Below, one piece after another: positions 31,388 through 40,992 of a DNA stretch of 64,000 nucleotides (its first letter is position 1; each line of letters starts with the position of its first letter). A model generated the notes under the pieces. The model was not told where the DNA came from. It ran no database searches and worked only from the letters and a program-made list of their open reading frames with translations. The stretch comes from Brevundimonas sp. (lineage in GTDB: Bacteria > Pseudomonadota > Alphaproteobacteria > Caulobacterales > Caulobacteraceae), in assembly GCF_013823285.1 (NCBI RefSeq), contig NZ_PNLV01000002.1:1-64000 (forward strand), read 5' to 3'. The translations under genes and the position numbers were made by a program.

Positions 31388-32863
31388 TCAGGATTCGTAT
31401 GAATCCGCGACCATGCGGTCCAGCAGGCGCACGCCGAAGCCGACTCCGCCGTCCGGCACCATCGGGTTCTTGGAGTCCTTCACCCAGGCGGTGGGCGCGA
31501 TATCGATGTGAGCCCAGGGCGTCTTGTTGACGTGGCGCTGCAGGTACAGGGCCGCCGTGATCGAGCCGCCAGCGCGGCCGTTGCCCACATTGCGCATGTC
31601 AGCGATCTGGCTGTCCACGTGGCGGTCGTAACGGTCCGGCAGCGGCATGCGCCACACCGGCTCGTCCACCTTGGGGCTGGCGGCGAGGATGGCGTCGGCG
31701 ACCGCGTCGTCGTTGGCGAAGACACCCGCATATTCGTTGCCCAAAGCCACGATCATGGCCCCGGTCAGGGTGGCCAGATCGATCATGAACTTCGGCTTGA
31801 ACGTCTCCTGCACGTACCAGAGGCAGTCACCCAGCACGAGGCGACCCTCGGCGTCGGTGTTGATCACCTCCACCGTCTGTCCCGACAGGGACTTGACCAC
31901 ATCGCCGGGGCGCTGGGCCTTGCCATCGGGCATGTTTTCAACGAGCCCGATGACGCCGATGACATTGGCCTTGGCCTTGCGTCCGGCCAGCGCCTGCATC
32001 AGGCCCGCCACCGCGGCGGCGCCGCCCATGTCCCACTTCATCTCCTCCATGCCGTCAGCGGGCTTGAGCGAGATGCCGCCGGTGTCGAAACAGACGCCCT
32101 TGCCGATAAAGGCCAGCGGTTGGTCGCCCGGCTTGCCGCCATTCCACTTCATGATGGCCACGTGGCTTTCGCGCTCGCTGCCCTCACCCACGGCCAGAAG
32201 GGTGCGCATGCCGATCTTTTCCAGCTCGGCTTCGCCCAGGATCTCGACCTCGAGACCCAGCTTCTCCAGGTCCTTGACCCGGCGCGCGAACTCGGCGGGA
32301 TAGAGGACATTCGCCGGCTCGCTGACCAGATCGCGGGCGAAAATGACGCCGTCGGCCACCGCCGACAGGGGCTGGAATGCGGCTTTGGCCGCCTTGGGAT
32401 CGGCGGCGACCACGCGAACCGTCTGGATGGACGGAATCTTCTCGGGCTTCAGGGTTGTGCGATACTTGTCGAACCGATAGGCGCCCAGCACGACGCCGAA
32501 GGCTGCGCGCGCGGCCTGTTCTGCGGACAGATGCTTCAGGTCCAGCGTCAGGGCTTCGGCGCCTGACATCTTCACGGCGCTATAGGCTTGGGCGGCGGCC
32601 TTCTCGATGGCTTGGTCGTCCAGCTTGGCCTTGTCGCCCGCTCCCACCAGCAGCACCTGTTCAGCGTCCACGCCGGTGGGCGCGGCGACGGCCAGGTGGC
32701 TGAGCGCGCCGCCCGTGAAGCGGCTGGCCTTCATGGCGCGGGTCAGGGCGCCCGAGGCGGCGGCGTCGTATCCCGCCGTCTCGCCCGAGAAGACGCGGCC
32801 CTCGTGCACGAGAAGCGCGAGGATCTCGGCGACGCCGGCGTCGGCGACGAATTCTACTTTCAT
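31388..32863 (-). CDS. pepA: Leucyl aminopeptidase
   Basis: GKGVCFDTGGISLKPADGMEEMKWDMGGAAAV...NTDAEGRLVLGD: M17 signature. Confidence 0.96.
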   Translation of the reverse strand: MKVEFVADAGVAEILALLVHEGRVFSGETAGYDAAASGALTRAMKASRFTGGALSHLAVAAPTGVDAEQVLLVGAGDKAKLDDQAIEKAAAQAYSAVKMSGAEALTLDLKHLSAEQAARAAFGVVLGAYRFDKYRTTLKPEKIPSIQTVRVVAADPKAAKAAFQPLSAVADGVIFARDLVSEPANVLYPAEFARRVKDLEKLGLEVEILGEAELEKIGMRTLLAVGEGSERESHVAIMKWNGGKPGDQPLAFIGKGVCFDTGGISLKPADGMEEMKWDMGGAAAVAGLMQALAGRKAKANVIGVIGLVENMPDGKAQRPGDVVKSLSGQTVEVINTDAEGRLVLGDCLWYVQETFKPKFMIDLATLTGAMIVALGNEYAGVFANDDAVADAILAASPKVDEPVWRMPLPDRYDRHVDSQIADMRNVGNGRAGGSITAALYLQRHVNKTPWAHIDIAPTAWVKDSKNPMVPDGGVGFGVRLLDRMVADSYES

Positions 32864-32956
32864 GGAAACGAACTCCTGGCCGGGTTCCAGTCCCGGTCTT
32901 GGGATAAGCGAACACGCACCGGCTGAGCTTCCCGGCGCGCAAGGATGATGTATTAC

Positions 32957-33004
32957 ATGCCCCCCAAACCGCCGGGCCGCAACCGGCGCCGACGCCGCAA
33001 ATGA
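32957..33004 (+). CDS. Candidate 15-aa leader peptide MPPKPPGRNRRRRRK
   Basis: ATG 32957 to TGA 33002-33004; overlaps lptF ATG as ATGA. Below the ORF track length cutoff. Confidence 0.3.
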   Translation: MPPKPPGRNRRRRRK

Positions 33005-34146
33005 ACCTTATCAGCCGCTACCTCTTCCGTCAGATCGCCCTGCCCGTCGCGGCGGCGTGCGGGGCACTGTGTGGAATCGGCGTGCTGAGCCAGAGCCTCA
33101 ACCAGCTCGAAGTGATCGTGGAACGGGGCCAGAGCGCGTGGATCATGCTCAAGCTGACCGCCCTGGCCACGCCCCAACTCCTGGCCGTCATCCTGCCCAT
33201 CGGCGTGCTGGTAGGGGGGCTGATGGCCCTCACCCGTCTCCAAAGAGAACAGGAGTTGACCGCCTGTTTCGCTGGCGGGGTGACGCGCTGGCGCGTGGTC
33301 GCACCCGGCATGAGGCTGGCGGTCCTCGTCACCCTGCTCAGCATGTTCGTGTCCCTCTACATCCAGCCCGCCGCCCAACGCGAGGCGCGCGAGACGGCGT
33401 TCGCCATACGCACCGACCTGGCGTCGCTGCTGGTCCAGGAGGGACAGTTCGTTCAGGCGGGCGGCGGATTGACGGTCTACGTCCAGCAAATCGAGCAGAG
33501 CGGCCTGATCCGGAATCTGTTCGTCCACATCCAGGATGGAGACAAGGTCACCACCTGGGACGCCACGACCGCTCGATTCACCCGTATAGACGGTGCGCCG
33601 GCGCTGCTGATGGGGCCTGGTTCGATGCAGCAGTTCTCTGATCGAGGGGTCCTGAATTTTCTCTCTTTCGATGAATACGCCTTCGATCTGACGCCCTTCA
33701 CGGGAACCGAAGAGGTCATCGCCTTCCGGGAATCGGATCTGTGGCTGGCGGAGCTGATGCGCCCCAGCGCCGACATGCTGGAGCGGACGGGCAGCCGGGA
33801 GGAGCTTCTGGCCGAAGCGCACGCACGCATCACCTCCCCCCTGTACGCCCTTACAGCCATGGCTCTGGCCCTCGCCGCCGTACTTGGCGGGCAGTTCCGG
33901 CGCACGGGTTATGGAGGGCGCGTTGCGGCGGCTGCAGCGGCCTTCCTCGTCGCGCGCGTCGCCGGATACGGCGTGGTCGCCGCCAGCGCCTGGAATGTGT
34001 GGCTGGCGCCCCTGCAGTATCTGATACCTCTGGGCGTCACAGTCCTGGCGCTGCGCATGGTGTTTCGTCAGTCCAGCCCAGTCGCCAATGTTCGGCGGGC
34101 CCTGGGGGCCCTGCCGCGTCCTCGCCCCGCTGGAGCCGCGTCATGA
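33001..34146 (+). CDS. lptF: LPS export ABC transporter permease LptF
   Basis: YrbG/LptF-type: LISRYLFRQIALPVAAACGALCGIGVLSQSLNQLEVIVERGQ...; adjacent LptG-like gene. Confidence 0.9.
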   Translation: MNLISRYLFRQIALPVAAACGALCGIGVLSQSLNQLEVIVERGQSAWIMLKLTALATPQLLAVILPIGVLVGGLMALTRLQREQELTACFAGGVTRWRVVAPGMRLAVLVTLLSMFVSLYIQPAAQREARETAFAIRTDLASLLVQEGQFVQAGGGLTVYVQQIEQSGLIRNLFVHIQDGDKVTTWDATTARFTRIDGAPALLMGPGSMQQFSDRGVLNFLSFDEYAFDLTPFTGTEEVIAFRESDLWLAELMRPSADMLERTGSREELLAEAHARITSPLYALTAMALALAAVLGGQFRRTGYGGRVAAAAAAFLVARVAGYGVVAASAWNVWLAPLQYLIPLGVTVLALRMVFRQSSPVANVRRALGALPRPRPAGAAS

Positions 34147-35249
34147 CCGGCGGCTACACCTTCACCCGCATCGAGCGCTATGTCCTGTTCCAGGTCCTGA
34201 AGGCCCTGGGCGTTTCGCTTGCGGTGATCGCGGGCCTCGTCCTGTTAATCGATTTCGTTGAGGTGTCCCGCTCCGTCGGTCGTTACGCCGATCTGGGCGC
34301 CGCGCGCCTGTTCGGCCTGACCATGATGAAGTCTCCGGCGGTGATCCTTCAACTTCTGCCTTTCGTGTTCCTGTTCGGCACTCTGGCCGCCTTCGTGGGC
34401 CTGAATCGCCGCAGTGAACTGGTGGCCATGCGCGCCGCAGGCGTTTCAGCCTGGAGATTCGTGTTTCCCGCGGGCGTGGCGGCGCTCATTATCGGGGTGA
34501 CCACTGTGACGATCCTTCATCCCCTGGCCGCGTCTCTGGACGGGAGTTACGAGCGTGAACGCGCCAGAATCCGGGGCGGGACAGGAGGCGCGGAGCAATC
34601 CGCCATCTGGTTGCGGGAAGGCGACGACAACCGACAGATCGTCATACGGGCCGACAGTCGAAATCGCGCGACGGGCCGGCTGAACGACGTGTCCTTCTTC
34701 ATCTACACTGTGGGGCAGGACGGGGCCCGGAGCTTCTCGGAACGGATCGACGCCGCCACGGCCACCCTGTCGTCGGGCAGTTGGCGGCTGACCGATGCAC
34801 GGGGCGCCTCTGTGGGTCAGCAGGCGCGGCCCTACGCCTCCCTGGACCTGCCCTCGAGCATTGCGGATGACGACGCCTTCAACCAGTTCGCCGACCCGGA
34901 CTCCACACCCTTCTGGTCGCTTCCGCCCCAGATCGCGCGAATTGAGGCTGCAGGGTTCTCGGCCACCGAACACCGCCTGAAGTTCCAGCAGTTGCTGGCC
35001 ACGCCCCTGATGTTAGCCGCCATGTCGATCCTGGCGGCGGCCTTCTCACTGCGGTTGATGCGGCTCGGCGATCTGGCCCGCATGAGCGCCGCGGCGGTGA
35101 TCCTCGGTTTCGCCTTCTTTTTCATCAATCAGTTCACGGCGGCTCTGGGCGCGGCCGAGGCGATTCCGCCTTTTCTCGCCGCCTGGCTCCCGCCCATACT
35201 GACGGCCCTGTCCGCCTTCACCTTGCTCTTCTATACCGAAGACGGGTAA
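34143..35249 (+). CDS. lptG: LPS export ABC transporter permease LptG
   Basis: ATG 34143 (MTGGYTFTRIERYVLFQVLKALGVSLAVIAGLVLLIDFVEVSRSVG...); ATGA overlap with lptF. Confidence 0.9.
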   Translation: MTGGYTFTRIERYVLFQVLKALGVSLAVIAGLVLLIDFVEVSRSVGRYADLGAARLFGLTMMKSPAVILQLLPFVFLFGTLAAFVGLNRRSELVAMRAAGVSAWRFVFPAGVAALIIGVTTVTILHPLAASLDGSYERERARIRGGTGGAEQSAIWLREGDDNRQIVIRADSRNRATGRLNDVSFFIYTVGQDGARSFSERIDAATATLSSGSWRLTDARGASVGQQARPYASLDLPSSIADDDAFNQFADPDSTPFWSLPPQIARIEAAGFSATEHRLKFQQLLATPLMLAAMSILAAAFSLRLMRLGDLARMSAAAVILGFAFFFINQFTAALGAAEAIPPFLAAWLPPILTALSAFTLLFYTEDG

Positions 35250-35342
35250 CCGGACGACGGAACCGGAAAGCCGCGTCGTTTCGGCCGGGAGCAAGACTTG
35301 GTAAGCATGCCGCATGCTTGGCGTTTGAACAGCGGATCGACC

Positions 35343-37715
35343 ATGCGTCGACGCCTGCTCACAGGTGCGGCTGTCGTGCTGCTCGGACCCGGCGCCGCCC
35401 TGGCCCAGCAACCGCCATCCGACCGCCTTCCTGACGGCGCCCTCTACATCGAGGCGGAGGACGTCATTCGCGACGGCGACACCGGCGAGGTAGCGGCGCG
35501 GGGCGGAAATGAGCGCGTCCTGGCCCGGTTCGAAGGCCGCAATCTTCGCGGCCGGGAGGTCACCTACAATCTCAACACCGGCGTCGCGACGGCGTTGGGC
35601 GATGTCGAACTGATCGACGTCGACGGCACGGTGGTGACCGCCGATCTGCTGGAGATGAACGAGAATTTGCAGACCGGGGTGGCGGTGAATCTGGCTGTGC
35701 GCAGTGTCGACGGCAGCCACCTGATGGCTGCCACGGCCGTCCGGCGATCGCAGGCCGTCAACGAGCTGAATTACGCTCTGTTCACCCCCTGCCCCATCTG
35801 CGACGACGACGGCCGCCGCAAGGAGCCGACCTGGTCCATCCAGGCGCAGAAGGTGGTGCAGGACGAGAGCCTGCGCGCCATTCTGTACCAGAACGCCCTG
35901 TTCCGCGTAGGCGGTGTGCCGGTGCTGTGGCTGCCCTTCTTCGCGCATCCAGACCCGACGGTGGAGCGGGCCTCGGGCTTTCTGGTCCCCCGCATCGAGT
36001 ACGACGAGGCGCGGGGGCTTTCCTACGAGCAACCTTACCTGATCGTCGTGTCGCCGTCGGAGGACTGGGTCATCAGCCCCCAGTTCAACACCGAGGTGAA
36101 TCCGTTCCTGAACCTGCAGTGGCGCCGACATTTCGGCGACGGGATTGTCGAGGCCCGGGCAGGCTACACATATGCGGACATTCCCGGGGTCGAGGATCAG
36201 GACCATCGCGGCTATCTGCTGGCCCATGGAGCCTTCAATCCGGACGGGCCATGGCGCTGGGGTTTCACCGCAGAGCGTGCGTCAGACAAGACGCTGTTCG
36301 ACCGCTACGGAACGGAAGACCCCTACCAGGACAACGGCCTCTATTACGGTGACCGCCGCCGCCTGATCTCGCAGCTCTACGCCGAACACCAGACGGAACG
36401 ATCCTACCTGTCAGCGGCAGCCTTCACCATTCAGAGTCTGCGTGTCCTGGAGGTCGATCGGGCTAACCCGGCCAACAACGTCTTCGAACGCGACGGCGTC
36501 ACTCCGGTCGCGGCCCCCGTGATCGAGGCCATGTGGGAGCCGCGTCAGGGCATCCTGGGCGGACGGCTTCGCCTGAGCGGGAACGCAGCGGTGCTGATTC
36601 GCGAAAACTATGTGGGTGCGCCTGTCCTGGCGCCGGATCAGGTTCCCTCAGCTGATCCTTCCGACCCGGATTTCTCCGGCTATCCGGGCGTGGACAGCGC
36701 GCGGATTGTGCTGAGCGCGGACTGGCGTCGCGTATTGACGTCTCCCATCGGACTGAGATGGGAGCCTTTCGTGAATCTGCGCGGCGACGCCTATGCGGTG
36801 GACGATCTGCCCTCAACCGGCGATGACGCTGTGACGACGACACGGGTCAGAGCCACCGCAGGTCTCGATGTCAGCTATCCGCTGATCCGAAGGTTCGAAA
36901 ACGGAGCGGATCTGGTTCTGGAGCCGCTGGCCCAGATTTCGATCTCCAATCGCGCCGACCTCGATCCCCGCCTGCCCAACGAGGACAGTCAGGTGACGGA
37001 TCTGGATGAGACCTCCCTGTTCGCTATCGACCGTTTCACCGGCCACGATCTCTATGAAGGCGGGCTGCGCCTTGTGGCGGGCGGCCGAGCCAGTCTGCGC
37101 TGGGACAATGATCGTTCGGCCAGCATCTTCCTCGGACGGGGCTGGCGGGACGAACGGGAGGATCGTTACCTGGTGCCCACCGGCGACGGAACCGGAAGCC
37201 TCTTCGACCCCTCGGGTCTGGCGGATCGGGCCTCGGACTGGGTCGTCTCTGCGACGTTCTCGCCCGGATCTCAGATCCGGGGCTGGGCCCACGCCCAGAT
37301 CGACGACGGCGGCGAGGTGCGCCGGGCGGAAATCATGGTGGACGGTTCATGGGGCGCGCGGAACCTGGCCACGGTCAGCTATATCGTCGACCGTTCAAAC
37401 CCCGTCGATGTCGATCCCACCCTCCCCCTGGCCACCCGAACCTACCGGAACTACGAGTTCGTTCAGTTCAGCGGCCAGCAGTTCGTCAGCGGCAACTGGG
37501 GTGTGGCCAGCCGCGGCATCATGGATCTTCAGGAGGACCGGTTCACCCGGGGCGAAGTCGGTCTCCTGTTCGAGGATGACTGCATCCGCTTCGAGATCGG
37601 ATACCGCCGGGACAACACGCGTGTTGACCCATCCGGACCCCGCACCGGGGCCTATGTGCGCCTAACCCTCGCCACATTGGGCGGTACAGGTTATCAACGC
37701 GATGACATGTGGTGA
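35343..37715 (+). CDS. lptD: LPS-assembly protein LptD
   Basis: Signal peptide; LptA-like N-domain (YIEAEDVIRDGDTGEVAARGGNERVLARFEGRNLRGREVTYN), Cys pairs CPICDD and DDCIRFEIGYRRDNTR. Confidence 0.93.
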   Translation: MRRRLLTGAAVVLLGPGAALAQQPPSDRLPDGALYIEAEDVIRDGDTGEVAARGGNERVLARFEGRNLRGREVTYNLNTGVATALGDVELIDVDGTVVTADLLEMNENLQTGVAVNLAVRSVDGSHLMAATAVRRSQAVNELNYALFTPCPICDDDGRRKEPTWSIQAQKVVQDESLRAILYQNALFRVGGVPVLWLPFFAHPDPTVERASGFLVPRIEYDEARGLSYEQPYLIVVSPSEDWVISPQFNTEVNPFLNLQWRRHFGDGIVEARAGYTYADIPGVEDQDHRGYLLAHGAFNPDGPWRWGFTAERASDKTLFDRYGTEDPYQDNGLYYGDRRRLISQLYAEHQTERSYLSAAAFTIQSLRVLEVDRANPANNVFERDGVTPVAAPVIEAMWEPRQGILGGRLRLSGNAAVLIRENYVGAPVLAPDQVPSADPSDPDFSGYPGVDSARIVLSADWRRVLTSPIGLRWEPFVNLRGDAYAVDDLPSTGDDAVTTTRVRATAGLDVSYPLIRRFENGADLVLEPLAQISISNRADLDPRLPNEDSQVTDLDETSLFAIDRFTGHDLYEGGLRLVAGGRASLRWDNDRSASIFLGRGWRDEREDRYLVPTGDGTGSLFDPSGLADRASDWVVSATFSPGSQIRGWAHAQIDDGGEVRRAEIMVDGSWGARNLATVSYIVDRSNPVDVDPTLPLATRTYRNYEFVQFSGQQFVSGNWGVASRGIMDLQEDRFTRGEVGLLFEDDCIRFEIGYRRDNTRVDPSGPRTGAYVRLTLATLGGTGYQRDDMW

Positions 37716-37807
37716 TCGGACGTCCGTCCGAACCATGATATGGGCGCCATTCATCGGTACGCTCCGCCGAAATGAGCGCTGAGCGGATCCAGGGACAAAG
37801 ACGAAAC

Positions 37808-39154
37808 ATGCTTTTCAAGCGTTACACGGCGGGGGTCGCGGTCGCGGCCATGTTGGCTTCTGCGGCGCCGGGCCAGTTGGCTGTGGCCCAGACCGCGCCG
37901 GATACGCCCGTGGCCGGCCAGGTGGACCCTTCCGCAGAGCAGGCCCCGCAACGCCCGGCCCCGGCTGCGGATTTTGATCTGGCCGAAGGGCTTGTTGTGC
38001 TCGTCAATGATGTGCCGATCACCAGCTATGAGCTTCGTCAGCGCATGCTGTTGCTCATCGCCATGACCCAGGTTCAGCCTACCGCCGAAAACCTGCCGGC
38101 CATTCAGCAGCAGGCCCTGAACACTCTTATCGACGAGAAGCTGCAACGACAGGAGTTGGCGCGTTACGAGGTCAACATTCCCGATGAGGATGTGGACGCC
38201 GAACTCGCAATGATCGCCCAGTCAGTGGGCATCACGTCCGAGGCGTACCTTGCTTATCTGGCGGACGGGGGTGTCCGTCCCGAGACAGTTCGGGAGGAGA
38301 TGCGCGTCCGCATCGGATGGGAGGCCCTCGTGCGGGGCCGGTTTGGTCCCCGCGCCCGTGTCGGTCGGAACCAGGTCGACCAGACCATTCAGCGTATCTC
38401 GGCCGCCGCCAGCCGTCCCCAGTATCTGGTCGGCGAAATCTTCCTCGACGCATCGCGCGTCGGCGGCCAGCAGGCGGCCATGAACGGCGCCAACCAGCTG
38501 GTGCAGCAGATCATTCAGGGAGCGCCCTTTATGGCTGTGGCCCGCCAGTTCTCGGCCGCCCCGTCGGCCGCCAGCGGCGGCGACGCCGGCTGGCTGATCC
38601 AGGGAGAAGTGCCCCCGGGCCTGCAAACCGCCCTGGACAACATGGAAGCCGGTCAGCTCTCGCGGCCCATACCGGTCGAAGGCGGGGTCTACATCATCTA
38701 CCTGCGCGACAAGCGTGACGGCTCGTCCACCAGTCTGGTGAACCTCCGTCAAGTGATGATCGAGGCGGACCCGGACGCTTCCGACGAGGTCATCGCCGCC
38801 GCCACCCAGCGGCTGAACGCCCTTCGCTCCGGCCTGACCTGCGACAACATTCTCGAGCGGTCCCGGCAGGAAACGGACATGCTGGGCGCCGATCTCGGTG
38901 AGTCTGATGTGGATGACCTTGCTCCGCAGTTCCAGCAGGTGGCCCGCTCGGCCGAGGTGGGCTCGATCAGCGCGCCTGTGCGCACGCCGCTGGGGGTGCA
39001 CCTGCTTGCCGTCTGCGATCGTCGCGCGGGCGGCCCCGAAGCCCCGAATTTCAACGAAGTGGAAAACCGCCTGAGGGGGCAGCAGCTTTCCATGCTGGCG
39101 CGTCGCTACATCCGCGATCTTCGGGAAGATGCGCACATCGACTTCAAGAGCTGA
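37808..39154 (+). CDS. SurA-like periplasmic peptidyl-prolyl isomerase/chaperone
   Basis: Signal peptide; SurA N-domain (GLVVLVNDVPITSYELRQRMLLLIA...ALNTLIDEKLQRQEL), parvulin-like segment; lptD neighbour. Confidence 0.88.
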   Translation: MLFKRYTAGVAVAAMLASAAPGQLAVAQTAPDTPVAGQVDPSAEQAPQRPAPAADFDLAEGLVVLVNDVPITSYELRQRMLLLIAMTQVQPTAENLPAIQQQALNTLIDEKLQRQELARYEVNIPDEDVDAELAMIAQSVGITSEAYLAYLADGGVRPETVREEMRVRIGWEALVRGRFGPRARVGRNQVDQTIQRISAAASRPQYLVGEIFLDASRVGGQQAAMNGANQLVQQIIQGAPFMAVARQFSAAPSAASGGDAGWLIQGEVPPGLQTALDNMEAGQLSRPIPVEGGVYIIYLRDKRDGSSTSLVNLRQVMIEADPDASDEVIAAATQRLNALRSGLTCDNILERSRQETDMLGADLGESDVDDLAPQFQQVARSAEVGSISAPVRTPLGVHLLAVCDRRAGGPEAPNFNEVENRLRGQQLSMLARRYIRDLREDAHIDFKS

Positions 39155-39157
39155 GCC

Positions 39158-40186
39158 ATGACGGGGGCGCCCGCCGCAACCATGCGCGCGCCCTTGGTCA
39201 TGACGCTGGGCGAACCCGCCGGAGTCGGTCCGGAGATCATCCACAAGGCTTGGGCGGCTCTCAGGAATGATCCGGAAATGGCCTTCGTCGTCATCGGCGA
39301 CAGCGAGGCCCTCGCGGCGGCAGGACCGTCGCCGCTAGCCTCTATCCAGGATCCCGCCGAAGCGAGGGGCCGGTTCGGCCACGCCCTGCCCGTCCTCGAC
39401 AGACCCGCGCCTGCTTCCGTCACGCCGGGCCGCCCCGACGCGGCCAACGCCGTCGCTGTGGCCGACTGGATAGAACAGGCCGTCAATCTGGCGCTGACCG
39501 GCGAAGCGGCGGGATTGGTCACCGCGCCCATCGCCAAGGCGCCGCTCTACGCCGCCGGCTTCCGCTTTCCGGGTCACACCGAGTTCATCGCCGAACTGAC
39601 CGCCGATATGCCCTATTCAGGGTCGCGGGGGCCGGTGATGATGCTGACCGCCAGGGATCTGCGCGCCTGTCTGGTCACCATCCATGTCTCACTGGACGAG
39701 GTGCCTGAACTGGTCACCGACGCCCGGATTCGCCGCACGGCCCGGGTTGTACATGAGTGCCTCAACCGTGATTTCGGCATCGCCCGCCCCCGTCTGGCCA
39801 TGGCGGCTCTGAACCCCCACGCGGGCGAAGGGGGCGCTCTGGGCCTGCAGGAGATCGAGATTCTGAAGCCGGCCGCCGAGGCCCTGCGCGCCGAGGGGAT
39901 ACAGATCACCGACCCCCTGCCCGCTGACACCCTTTTCCACGACGAGGCGCGCCGCGCCTATGACGCGGCCATATGCATGTATCACGATCAGGCCCTGATC
40001 CCGGTCAAGACGCTGGACTTCTGGGGCGGGGTCAACGCCACCCTCGGCCTGCCCATCATTCGCACCTCGCCCGACCACGGCACCGGCTTCGACATCGCGG
40101 GCAAGGGCGTCGCCCGTCCCGACAGCCTGATCGCCGCCGTCCGTCTGGCCGCAACCATGGCCGACGCTCGCCACGCCGCCTCATGA
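39158..40186 (+). CDS. pdxA: 4-hydroxythreonine-4-phosphate dehydrogenase
   Basis: LVMTLGEPAGVGPEI...GLVTAPIAKAPLYAAGFRFPGHTEF...MYHDQALIPVKTLDFWGGVNATLGLPIIRTSPDHGTGFDIAGKG. Confidence 0.97.
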   Translation: MTGAPAATMRAPLVMTLGEPAGVGPEIIHKAWAALRNDPEMAFVVIGDSEALAAAGPSPLASIQDPAEARGRFGHALPVLDRPAPASVTPGRPDAANAVAVADWIEQAVNLALTGEAAGLVTAPIAKAPLYAAGFRFPGHTEFIAELTADMPYSGSRGPVMMLTARDLRACLVTIHVSLDEVPELVTDARIRRTARVVHECLNRDFGIARPRLAMAALNPHAGEGGALGLQEIEILKPAAEALRAEGIQITDPLPADTLFHDEARRAYDAAICMYHDQALIPVKTLDFWGGVNATLGLPIIRTSPDHGTGFDIAGKGVARPDSLIAAVRLAATMADARHAAS

Positions 40187-40992
40187 CCGACCTCCCCTCC
40201 CTGCGCGAATCGCTGGACGCCCACGGGCTGTCGGCCAAGAAAAGCTTTGGCCAGCACTTCCTGCTGGACCTGAACGTGACCCGAAAGATCGTCCGGCTCG
40301 CCGGGCCATTCGAGGGCCGCGCGGTGATCGAGGTCGGCCCCGGCCCCGGCGGTCTGACCCGCGCCCTGCTGGAAAGCGACGCGGGCAAGGTCGTGCTGGT
40401 CGAGAAGGACCCCCGCTTCGTCCCCCTCCTGAACGAACTGGACGACGGTTCGGGCCGCCTTGAAATCATCCAGGCCGACGCCCTGAAGGTGAAGGAAGCC
40501 GAACTGGTCGACGGCCCGGCGCATCTGGTGTCGAACCTGCCCTACAATGTGGGCACGCCTCTGTTGATCAAGTGGCTGACCGGCCCGTGGACGCCCCACG
40601 CCCTGACTCTCATGTTCCAGAAGGAGGTGGCCCAGCGGGTCGCCGCCGAGGCAGGCGATGACGCCTACGGCCGTCTGGCGGTGATCAGCCAGGCGGTGTG
40701 CGAGGCGCGCGTGGTCATGGACCTGCCGGCCCGCGCCTTCACCCCGCCGCCCCGGGTGGATTCCGCCGTCGTCCATCTGACGCCCCGGGCCGACCGGCCA
40801 GAGCCTGCCGTGCTGAAGCGGCTGGAACAGGTCACCGCCGCCGCGTTCGGCCAGCGCCGCAAGATGCTGCGGTCCAGCCTCAAGACCCTCGGCGGCGCGG
40901 CCCTTTGCGAGGCCGCCGGCATCAATCCCGACGCGCGGGCCGAGACCGTGGACGTGGCGGGCTTCCTGCGAATGGCGCGCGCCCAGATCTAG
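40183..40992 (+). CDS. rsmA: 16S rRNA dimethyladenosine transferase
   Basis: AKKSFGQHFLLDLNVTRKIV...VIEVGPGPGGLTRALL...LVSNLPYNVGTPLLIKWL...FTPPPRVDSAVVHL. Confidence 0.97.
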   Translation: MTDLPSLRESLDAHGLSAKKSFGQHFLLDLNVTRKIVRLAGPFEGRAVIEVGPGPGGLTRALLESDAGKVVLVEKDPRFVPLLNELDDGSGRLEIIQADALKVKEAELVDGPAHLVSNLPYNVGTPLLIKWLTGPWTPHALTLMFQKEVAQRVAAEAGDDAYGRLAVISQAVCEARVVMDLPARAFTPPPRVDSAVVHLTPRADRPEPAVLKRLEQVTAAAFGQRRKMLRSSLKTLGGAALCEAAGINPDARAETVDVAGFLRMARAQI

